From Hofstenia miamia (taxonomy: Eukaryota; Xenacoelomorpha; Acoela): a stretch of 64,000 nucleotides of DNA. Positions within the stretch are counted from its first letter, which is position 1, and every line of letters begins with the position of its first letter. Made by a program: the position numbers and the translations under genes. Below are positions 1 through 9,136 of the stretch, in pieces. The stretch covers positions 1,248,665-1,312,664 of the forward strand of contig SCFE01000120.1 in NCBI GenBank assembly GCA_004352715.1. Direction: 5' to 3'. Under the pieces are notes generated by a model. That model saw nothing but the letters and a program-made list of their open reading frames with translations. It did not search any database and was not told the origin of the DNA.

Positions 1-602
1 TTATTTCGATTTTATCTTTATGGATACAATGGGTAGTTAATGGTTAATCCCTTTATTATGATACACACCAAGAACATTGGAAAATGTAATTTTCCGTAAT
101 ATTCGGTAAAAAATTGAAGTTAAAAGTAGTTTGTAAGCATATATTTTGCAATATTTCATCATTGAAGTTTCCCTTCTTCCTCGTCGAAAAAATTTTTTTC
201 GAAAAAATTCAGGAACATTTCTTAAGCCTATATTTAAAAAAATTCCAATTCTAAAAACATATGCTTCATTTATTGTACCGTTAGGTGGGCTAGTATTAAA
301 AACAGTTAGAATAAAATATTATTATATAAAATATGAAATTAATGAAAAGCACAGATCAGACAAAATTTGGAAATTTTATTTACTAATGGCAATTTGAAAA
401 AATGCGTTACTCTGTATGTATGAAAATATATACAAATGGTTTCTCCATGGATTTAATGATCAGAATATTAATTTTGAATGTGAAAGGAAGCTAAATTAAA
501 CATCCCTTGTGTCCCATTACAGATGAGCTTTTTACAAATTTAGTCATTGTTAGACATTAGCTAATACAAACATATATAAATATATTCTAAAAGGAAAACA
601 CA

Positions 603-641
603 TTGAACGTTTCGATTATATTATATAATCATCATCAGCAA
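603..641 (-). ncRNA. hammerhead-ribozyme-like motif at a Penelope-like element 3' end
   Basis: Read on the minus strand: UUG (stem I), CUGAUGA core (rc of 632-638), one extra U, a perfect 7-bp stem II GAUUAUA/UAUAAUC with a 3-nt loop (614-630), GAA, the palindrome ACGU (607-610), U, then CAA which can pair with the first UUG. This is the order of a type I hammerhead with a tiny stem III. The extra U between the core and stem II departs from the consensus and may reduce activity. It lies about 100 nt downstream of a GIY-YIG coding remnant on the same strand. Minimal hammerheads are known from Penelope-like retroelements; activity here is inferred. Confidence 0.5.
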
Positions 642-734
642 ATAATTTGCGGCAAAAATATTTTTACAATATATAAACTACACTAAAATTATAAAATTAA
701 ATCTAAAATAAATATAAATACTTAGTTGGATTAA

Positions 735-901
735 TCTATTTATTTAATAGCTTTGTTTTGTCAATGTTGGTAATTTCAATGGCTTCTGCAATTTTTGTAC
801 ATTTTGTTCTTCTAATGATCTTAAAATTTTCAATATTGATATTATGAATGTGATTAAAAATTTCTGATGTTAAATGGCCATTGATGTGCTCTTTGATTCG
901 T
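735..901 (-). pseudogene. Penelope-like element GIY-YIG endonuclease C-terminal remnant
   Basis: The minus-strand translation, open from the TA array and gap to a stop near 735, reads RIKEHINGHLTSEIFNH, then NFKIIRRTKCTKIAEAIEI and LLNK. The RIxEH helix, the SEIFNH segment, the NFKII strand and the late EAI plus LNK match the second half of the GIY-YIG nuclease at the C-terminus of Penelope-like elements, which nicks target DNA for reverse transcription. The GIY-YIG catalytic start and the reverse transcriptase would lie in or beyond the gap at 912-973. The 3' untranslated part and the hammerhead-like motif follow at once. No intact ORF survives, so this is a truncated copy. Confidence 0.6.
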
Positions 902-973
902 ATATATATATNNNNNNNNNNNNNNNNNNNNNNNNNNNNNNNNNNNNNNNNNNNNNNNNNNNNNNNNNNNNNN

Positions 974-1006
<33 letters not shown>
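898..1006. repeat. (TA)n microsatellite with 62-bp assembly gap
   Basis: Alternating TA tracts flank N bases at 912-973. The gap sits inside the dinucleotide array and directly at the PLE remnant, so the missing bases are probably more of the array. Confidence 0.9.
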
Positions 1007-1009
<3 letters not shown>

Positions 1010-2170
1010 TATACTTGAGTATCATTTAAATTTATAAATGCAATAGGTAAAGTTTTGAATAAATCCTAATTTCATTATTCCAATATTTGTAAATATTCAA
1101 AATATTGCCATAAAAATTACACATTAATAGCAAAATACACTGAAAAAATGATCTTTAAATGTCTAAGAATTATTATTAAAATTGACTTCAAAACTGACTA
1201 GGTAATTGGAAATATATTCTAAACAATTCATTAGCAAAATTTTTCATTTACTGTCTTCAAAAAAATTTTGTTGTTTTCAAGCATTAAATTCAGCTTTGAA
1301 AAAAATTCTTTCTGCAGCTTGTCTTGTCTTTAATGCGTTCTGTAAAGAGCTGTATTCAATAGGCTCAAGTTTTCATATAGAATTGGCCTCATATTTTATA
1401 ATTTTTGGTACTTCTACTTACATATTATTTTAGAAATGCTCATGGTCCGACTGCGCCTTAGTCAGGGCCGAGCCGGGCTTGGGCCAAAGTATTGAAAAAA
1501 GTGGAGTGACATTTCAAAATAACTTGCTATTAAACAACAATGCACGTAATACAAATGAAATTGAATGTCATATAATTTACAATAAATCTGTTGAAAAATA
1601 GTGTTTACATTTTAAAATAAACGAAAATTCAATTTAAGTTTTTCATTTTAGTGTATAGGCTTTATTATAAATTTCTAGAATAACCAACTTTGGTCTATCA
1701 AACTGAAAGATTGAAGAAATTTTTTTGTAAGGATAAAAAATTGGGCCTAAATTGGAGCAAATCGACATTATTTTCCATGGTGCAGTACAGGTTTGTTCCA
1801 AAGTTTTCGGCCTATTTCTGTGTTATGCCCAATTAGATTTTTTCGTTATCTATAAGTATTACAGCTCTGTCAGTGCAAGCAGGAGGAGCTGTTACCAGAT
1901 AAATTAGTAAAAACAAAAATACCCATCATAGTAGATACAGGCAAATAGTAGTTAAGTTGCAATTATAATAAATCCAATTAAACGTTGGTAGCGATATGGG
2001 AAAGTTTCTACTGAAAGGAATATTTCCTAAACGTACATTTAACCTTAAACAGTCTAGAGTCCGTGGACAAACCGTTGTCCACATTTACAAAGAATTATCT
2101 CTAAGCCTATTTGCAAATTTTAAAATCTTGGGATACGGTTAGGCCTATTGGGGAACATACATTAATGTAG
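1010..2170. other. AT-rich DNA without recognised gene
   Basis: No coherent coding trace was seen. A short GC-rich patch at 1441-1490 (words GGGCCGAGCC, GGGCTTGGGCC) resembles the subterminal word repeats of the miniature elements elsewhere in the window, but no partner end was found. Confidence 0.4.
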
Positions 2171-2174
2171 CATC

Positions 2175-2575
2175 ATTACCCAAGCAAAGCTTAGCTGCGT
2201 ATTTAAATATAATTGTTCAAACCACGAAGCTAAGATAAACTACTAAAGGATAAATTTCCATCATTTTTACAGCGATTCGTTCCTATTTATATGAATTTCA
2301 TTAAACATATTTACCAATTTAACAAGTACCAGTCGTAGATTGATTTCTTATGTACACGTAATTAAGTTCTGCGTGAACCACGTGGATAGCTAAAATTAAT
2401 GCGGAGCGTATTGTCCACATGCGTTTTGTCAAATTAATTGCGACCGATAATTTCTTTTACAATTTGTCAAAATCATTTAGTGCGAATTCTAATAAATTGA
2501 TCTGAGTTTTTGATTAGAGTTTTACGTTGGTTTTCTACCAATTTAATTGGATTATGCTACATTAATGCAATGATG
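2175..2575 (+). repeat. dispersed repeat family R1, copy 1
   Basis: This stretch aligns by eye, with many substitutions, to 45640-46065 in the same orientation and to the reverse complement of about 11935-12180. Shared landmarks are GCTTAGCTGCG, AACAAGTACC(A/T)GTCG, GTCCACATG(C/T)G, GAGTTTTA and ATTATGCTACATTA. The element class is not recognised. In the copies at 12 and 45 kb the minus strand carries a short ORF-like segment beginning KSHVD; here that frame is broken. Confidence 0.5.
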
Positions 2576-3048
2576 AAAATTTCTATTAAAGCTTATTGCT
2601 GTGGCAGAAGATGTTTAAAAGATAAACAAGTTTTCTTTGAAAATTTAGAATTTTGAAAAAAGATTTAGATTCTCTCTATAACTAAGGTTTTGAGCCCCTG
2701 GAGGCAACAAAACCCTTCGAATGTTTCTTGATATGTGCAAAGATATTCCATGCCCATTGAGTGCCCAAAGTCAGAGGTCGCGGGGCCGAAGTTAATTTAT
2801 TAATTGTTAAGAACGCAAGCAAATACATATAAACTTTGTTAACAAACTAGCGTATTCGTATGAATCGATCAGTGTAACCACAGTTTAATTATTTTATTAA
2901 ATCAGGAATGTATCCAACCCCCACTGTTGTTGCACTAAAAATATATTTTGGAAATTTTTTTCCCTTTAGCGTTCAAACTGTTGGTGTTTGGGTAGGTTAA
3001 GGCTTTGTTCAGGCAGTGGCTTGTGAAGATTGACCAGTTTCGTATCAT

Positions 3049-3110
3049 TGTCAACGAACCGACATTTCCAAGCTCGGCTCGGTTCGTTAGAAGCTCGGCT
3101 CGTATCCAAA
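3049..3110. repeat. fragment of GAGCC-word miniature element
   Basis: TTGTCAACGAACCGACATTT followed by repeated GCTCGGCTCG words matches the terminal part of the full-length elements near 9.3 and 46.3 kb. The other terminus is not visible, so this is a fragment. Confidence 0.4.
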
Positions 3111-3481
3111 TCCAACTCTTACTATTATATGCAGAAACAAGCTAATGATTTAAAAGTACATGCAATTGTTCTTTGTTTGATTGTCTCAATAGGTCAATGT
3201 CCTTGAGACTGCGCCCATTGCACTAATATAAATGACATTTATTGTAAAAAACAAGTTTGATTGCATGTTAAATTTGTAGTTTAGGACAGAAAATAGAAAA
3301 AATGCTTCCACGCGGAAATGAGAAATTATTGACTAATTGTTACAAATGTTTTGCATTTATGTCTACATTCTCAATATATAATTCAACATGTAATTTTCAT
3401 TTTAAAAATTAATTGGTTGGGATAATGTTACATCATATAAACCATGTTATTTTGGAAATTTTTAGTTATTCTATGCTACAG

Positions 3482-3606
3482 GCTAGACAGCAATCTCTAC
3501 TGTGAAACAACACCTGGAGGTAGAAGTCAACTCATTTACTACTATCAGATGTGCGATGGAATTTGCGATTGCGTTCAAACCTGTTTCGATGAAGATTTCT
3601 GCAATG
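3482..3606 (+). CDS. probable single exon encoding an LDL-receptor class A-like domain
   Basis: A 125-nt open segment lies between an acceptor (CTACAG, ending 3481) and a donor (GTAATTTT at 3607). It would enter with an intron in phase 2 and leave in phase 1. The peptide contains LYCETTPGGRSQ, then YYYQMCDGICDC and CFDEDFC. CDGxCDC followed by DEDFC recalls the calcium-binding CDGxxDCxDxxDE core of LDLa repeats, which occur in extracellular receptors and matrix proteins. The domain is short and the usual cysteine spacing is only partly met. The reading frame continues upstream to an ATG at 3444, but the splice signal makes an internal exon more likely. No neighbouring exons were recognised, so the parent gene is unknown. 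Confidence 0.4.
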
Positions 3607-5785
3607 GTAATTTTAATTTATGGTTTTGTTCGGTCGTTCAAAGCACAATAGAAATATCTTTTAAAACTTTATCAAAATTAATTGAGTAACCAATGCCAGT
3701 AAAATGCATAAGCCGGTGGTAGACACCATGTAATTCAAATATTCATCTATTTGGATTGGACCTGAGCAAAGGTCATCTCGAAGGAATAGTATAATTGTCA
3801 CACTCTTGCAAATGCATATATTTTTTAATCCTGACTGGCAGGAAACTTAAGTATATTAGAATCAAAGAAAAATGGACATGTCTACTGCATATGTGTATAC
3901 TTGTGTTGTTTGTAGTTTGGTTAAAAAAATCCTAAAGTTTTGGCAATATGCTGTAACTTCTAATTACATACAATTTCACAATCGTACTTCAAAGATTAAA
4001 AATTTTAATGAATATTGTGAACCCTATTTGCCACATGATTATTTTGTTTGTTGAACTCACAGAGGATGATTCTCCTCTCTAACAAAAAAATTTTTAATGA
4101 AACTTTGTAAAACAATCCTTCTACAAAATCGAATGAAATCATCATTTTCATTGTTAGGTAGCGAAATAGTTCTGATTTTTTTAGGTTTCATATTGGAAGT
4201 TGATTTGACAAAGCCTGGTTCATGTACTCCTGTAAGACTCTTTACTCAGCAAATATAAAATGTCTTAATAGGGAGCAAGGACAATAATTTCATGAAAAAT
4301 ACAACACGTCATAATCAAAATTCTGAAAACATTGTTGACAAAAGTCCATAGCAACCTAACGTGGGTGTGAAATTGCTTCAAGTTTTGTCATAATAATTCT
4401 GAATCTAAAAGCCAGGAAGGCACAGATTAGGATTTTAAAATGTGAAAACTTAGCAAAGTTTATGGGGGAGTGGGGTTAATCCCCTTATGGCAAATAAAGT
4501 TAAAAAAATTCAAAAATACGTACGTATCATCCATAAAAAATATGGGGGTTAAATCTTTGTATATCAATGCGATGAGTCGGATACGAAAATGGGGTGCTTA
4601 AAATTCGACAAGATGGTGATGTTACGGGACAGATATGGGTTGATGTTGGGCATGACTATCACTAGCAATGTTCACCAATGATTATCAAGGATACTTATTG
4701 CCAAAATTTAGATCTTGCAGTTAAATTGATAAAATACTCTGTACTAATTTCTCAATGATCACTTGATGGCAGTAATGAGCGTTGACTACATCACTTATAG
4801 GTGACGAAGAGTGGGTTGACATTTTTTGATGCAAAACGTAACTAACTGATCTAAAGGGTGAACATTACTAAACGGTCTTGATGTTGGACTAAAAATTGTA
4901 CCTGTCTGTACAATGGGTGTTTTGTTGGTCTGATATTACTAATAGGCTTTTTGGTTATCAATCACCTCGCATCTATATTTCTTATTTAAAAAGATAAAGT
5001 TTACTATGCATTATGCAATAAATTCAATCAATATTTCTTATTTCTGTATTATCAGGGTCCTGTCAGGGCATTTTGGTATATCATACATGTACGTATGTTG
5101 AAACAGGCCCAGTTAATTAATTAGTGAGGCATTGTTAAAACAAACGTGTCCCTTTCAGATACTCTCACACTCGATTTAAAAATTCCCAGGGTTTCTTGTG
5201 ACAACGAGTTAAAGTCAGCATTAACTATTAGGGAGGGAGAAACTTTTCAAGTTTTTAAAATCGACAAAATCAATTTTTCATCTATAAATTACTGAAAGTG
5301 AAAGGCCATAAATCGAAGTCATTTTCAAAAACACTCGTGATTATGAAATGAATATGCAATTTGATAGAGCAGAACTAATACAAATTCTTTCCTCCAATTT
5401 TGTGTAAACATAAATGTTTTAATATTTTGTGATTGTATTTCCTATAAAGTAGACGAAGTGTCCGTCTCATTGTAACGATAAATATTTAGTTCTCATCGCA
5501 TGCACTACTTATTCATGTCAATTATAACTGAATGTAATCAAAAATGTAATTAAAAATAAAAGAATTTTAAAATTTTTTGCTCGGCTGTTAATTTTCTGTA
5601 ATTAAATGCACAATTCAGTGGTAGGTTAGAAGTGGGGTAGACATTTATGAACCACCTAAACTAAAAGTTGATTCGCAAATAATAAACATCAATATAACAG
5701 TAAAATGTCACACAGCTTCTATCTTTTAGGGAATCGATATTTTTTCTATTTTGTACCAAACTTCTAACACTATAGCTCGCGTTCA
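3607..5785. other. AT-rich DNA, no recognised gene
   Basis: If the 3.5-kb exon is real this could be intron on its 3' side. No second exon with coherent coding, no repeat with clear ends and no RNA gene were recognised. Confidence 0.35.
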
Positions 5786-5793
5786 GTAGTAAT

Positions 5794-6131
5794 CAAAGAT
5801 GGACGCGAATATGGGTATTGAATTTCAAATGCCACCAGGGTTGCGGGTCGGGTGGACATTTTCATTTTGTTAAATGTGTAGTACTAAACTAATATAATAT
5901 TAATTATACTACGAAATCTATATAATATAATATATTTGACATCATTCGCTCAATTAAACAAAATTAATAGAAAGTCAATTCGATGATGGCCATTTTTTGG
6001 CTACATTAATTATAATCGACTGGCGACATTTAGAAAATAGCGGGTGTGTTTCGGGTGCAGGTGAATTTTTCTAACAGAAATGCGGGTAGGTGCAATGCGG
6101 TTATAAAAACTTACACCCGCGTCCATCTATG
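5794..6131. mobile_element. hAT-type miniature element (MITE), GGGT-word family
   Basis: The 338-bp element begins CAAAGATGGACGCG and ends with the reverse complement of CATAGATGGACGCG. It is flanked by an exact 8-bp direct repeat GTAGTAAT (5786-5793 and 6132-6139), the target-site duplication length of hAT transposons. Subterminal regions repeat GGGT/CGGGT words: GCGGGTCGGGTGG near 5845, CGGGTGTGTTTCGGGTGC near 6040 and GCGGGTAGGTGC near 6083. It encodes no transposase, so it would have moved with an enzyme supplied elsewhere. Confidence 0.75.
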
Positions 6132-6449
6132 GTAGTAATAAACCAAATCTGGATCCAGCACATGCACACAAATGCTTTACCATGAACCAATATATTTTGT
6201 ATTTTACCGTGATCTGTAAAACAGGATGGTCGGCAGACCTCCTTCCAACTCTTGTTATGATTAAGAGCACTTATCCAAAGGATCACAATTAGCGATGATC
6301 TTGCTTCAAAGCGGTACGTTAATTCACAGTTTTCCGTTCCTGAAAATACGGTTTTAATAATTTGATATCAGTACTACCCAAAAACATTGACAATTCGCCA
6401 AAAATAAATATTCCCCGACACATCAGACACATAATGCATAGTAATAATA

Positions 6450-7292
6450 ATACTGATAATGGGCCCTGGTGGCCACGGGCCCAGACTGGGACCGCGTCGG
6501 ACCCGGGTTGGAGACCGACCCCCCGACCCCACCTTCAATGAAAGTGCAACGAAAAGAAAAGGCCCTCAGTCCCCGGCAGGCCTTAAATGGTCAGAGGATG
6601 AGAAGAATCTCCGGTCAACAGGCGGACTCCACAATCGGGAGTGTGCACTCGAGAAGTGGCAGCATAGGATCCACACAGACCAATGGATAACGGCACAAGT
6701 GGACAAATGAACAGAACAGGATAGCATTGGAGTGTTACAGAAGAAGCAGACCAGATGAGAGGGGTTATAGGAAGAGAATTTTGGAAGAATGAAAAAAGAA
6801 GAAACAGGATTAGAAGTTACAGAGCAGAGGCTTTCAGGTCAGATCCGAAAGTTGAAGTTGGATGAGAATAAGGGAAAAAGAAGAGATNNNNNNNNNNNNN
6901 NNNNNNNNCAAATGAACAGAACAGGATAGCATTGGAGTGTTACAGAAGAAGCAGACCAGATGAGAGGGGTTATAGGAAGAGAATTTTGGAAGAATGAAAA
7001 AAGAAGAAACAAGATTAGAAGTTACAGAGCAGAGGCTTTCAGGTCAGATCCGAAAGTTGAAGTTGGATGAGAATAAGGGAAAAAGAAGAGATGAACAGAC
7101 GAAGCAAAAGGAAAATGAAGTGGCAGATGTAGCAACAGAAGTAGTGGTAGAACCAGCACAAACCGCAAATGTAGAAACAAAGGCAGCAATCAAGGAAAGG
7201 ATGAAGAAAGAAATAGAAGACAGAAGTAGGTTGCCAGTACCAAGAGGCATTAAGAGAAGCAAGTTAGCAGCAGAGACAGCAAAGGTTAACAA
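6450..7292 (+). pseudogene. LINE ORF N-terminal region (Myb-like/coiled-coil) remnant
   Basis: Translation gives KWTNEQNRIALECYRRS, then RPDERGYRKRILEE, a frame break, then MKKEETRLEVTEQRLSGQIR and an acidic/lysine-rich helix to about 7290. The W-x-E-x-N-x(6)-CY plus GYR(K)xM/IxxxW and EVTEQRLxxQ pattern is the N-terminal segment I recall from LINE polyproteins that precedes the endonuclease and reverse transcriptase. Those domains are not present downstream. GC-rich proline/arginine coding precedes it from about 6459. The frameshift and missing catalytic part make it a relic. A 184-bp part is duplicated around a 21-N gap (6704-6887 and 6909-7092), probably an assembly artefact. Confidence 0.45.
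6704..7092. repeat. near-identical duplicate blocks around a 21-N gap
   Basis: 6704-6887 repeats as 6909-7092 with an offset of 205 and one substitution noticed. The gap 6888-6908 separates them. The most likely cause is two overlapping contig ends that were not merged. Confidence 0.85.
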
Positions 7293-8632
7293 AGTATTTG
7301 AAATAAAATCACATTGTGGTAAAGATGTAATCCAAAAATTTTGGAAATATTTGCAGTATTTGGCATTTTAATAATAAAAATGTTTATCTTAGCAGTGGGA
7401 ATGAGTGGCGAAAATATGGAAAGCTAAGGATAACATATTCCTATTGAATTTTGTGATTGATCGTAAAAATATTTAAAACGAATTTCTGCAGAAGGTTACA
7501 AATTCATTAATGAATTCTGCCAAGATGGAAATCAGCCTAAGAAAATCCTTTTTTAATGAGAGCTTGCAAATTAAAGGTCGACGATTTTGAAATTTTAACT
7601 TCGGTTCGGTTCGGATCGGTTTTAGGGCAAAAACCGCGGTTTAGGTTTTGTTCTGTAATGAAAACATGTAATTTTGAAGCTACATTTTCTTATGGTTTTA
7701 CAAGATTAATTTCAAGTTTTTCTTAGTCTTAATGAGAGAAGAAACATTGGTGATCGTGTTCGATCCAATTGAACCCATGCGTTCTGATGACACATTTGTT
7801 GCCTGAATTGCCAAACACATCTTTGCTAGTAGCGAGAGCTTTGGCAGTATTACACAGCTACTAATTACCAGTCATTAAAAACCGTTTGAAACCGTGCTAG
7901 TGNCGCAAATGTAGAAACAAAGGCAGCAATCAAGGAAAGGATGAAGAAAGAAATAGAAGACAGAAGTAGGTTGCCAGTACCAAGAGGCATTAAGAGAACC
8001 AAGTTAGCAGCAGAGACAGCAAAGGTTAACAAAGTATTTGAAATAAAATCACATTGTGGTAAAGATGTAATCCAAAAATTTTGGAAATATTTGCAGTATT
8101 TGGCATTTTAATAATAAAAATGTTTATCTTAGCAGTGGGAATGAGTGGCGAAAATATGGATAACATATTCCTATTGAATTTTGTGATTGATCGTAAAAAT
8201 ATTTAAAACGAATTTCTGCAGAAGGTTACAAATTCATTAATGAATTCTGCCAAGATGGAAATCAGCCTAAGAAAATCCTTTTTTAATGAGAGCTTGCAAA
8301 TTAAAGGTCGACGATTTTGAAATTTTAACTTCGGTTCGGTTCGGATCGGTTTTAGGGCAAAAACCGCGGTTTAGGTTTTGTTCTGTAATGAAAACATGTA
8401 ATTTTGAAGCTACATTTTCTTATGGTTTTACAAGATTAATTTCAAGTTTTTCTTAGTCTTAATGAGAGAAGAAACATTGGTGATCGTGTTCGATCCAATT
8501 GAACCCATGCGTTCTGATGACACATTTGTTGCCTGAATTGCCAAACACATCTTTGCTAGTAGCGAGAGCTTTGGCAGTATTACACAGCTACTAATTACCA
8601 GTCATTAAAAACCGTTTGAAACCGTGCTAGTG
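7164..8632. repeat. 739/729-bp duplicated block joined by a single N
   Basis: 7164-7902 recurs as 7904-8632. Differences seen are one G/C substitution and a 10-bp deletion (in the tract near 7410-7420). The sole separator is the N at 7903. Copy 1 contains a hAT miniature element cut off before its right end, whereas copy 2 continues into the complete element, which supports an unmerged overlap or haplotype duplication over a real tandem repeat. Confidence 0.9.
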
Positions 8633-8707
8633 AAAATGAGTCGGTTCGGTTTCGGTCTGCGTAAAAACCGCGGTTTTGGTTTCCGTTAGGTTTACCGTCG
8701 ACTTCTA
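8302..8707. mobile_element. hAT-type miniature element, GGTTC-word family
   Basis: The 406-bp element begins TAAAGGTCGACG and ends with the reverse complement of TAGAAGTCGACG. It is flanked by an exact 8-bp duplication TTGCAAAT (8294-8301 and 8708-8715). Subterminal words are repeated on both sides: CGGTTCGGTTCGGATCGG and AAAACCGCGGTTT near the left end, and CGGTTCGGTTTCGG plus AAAACCGCGGTTTT near the right. No coding capacity was seen. A right-truncated copy of the same element occupies 7573-7902 within the falsely duplicated block. Confidence 0.75.
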
Positions 8708-9136
8708 TTGCAAATATTATCATGCTATTGAACGTAGACCCACAATAGATATTAGTTTAGAAGTTGTATCAGATAAATGGAGTCAAAGATCATATTCCTA
8801 AATTTCCAATTAAATCGTACCATGCATACAATAATTCTATTTGGATTTGACCATATTATACAGAGAGTGGAGTGATGATTATTTTTTCCAAGAACAGAAA
8901 GCCCGAGGCTGTAATCTCAGAAGGGATTGCATCTTTTTAGAGTAAAATTTGATAGAAACTAGTTTTTCTCGAGATATGAAGAATGCGCGTTTGTGCTTTT
9001 ATGCTAAAATGCATATATGCAAATATTTGTATGAAATCATCATTTCTAGACATAAAACACAATATGAGGAGTTCCACAGCAATTACATTTTCCGTTTCTG
9101 AATAGGACAAATACTTTTTCATCAGAGAGAAACCAT

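Noticed and set aside
7044-7292. 82-codon minus-strand ORF with a hydrophobic, Ser/Phe-rich peptide
   Set aside because: Antisense of the lysine/glutamate-rich LINE N-terminal region.
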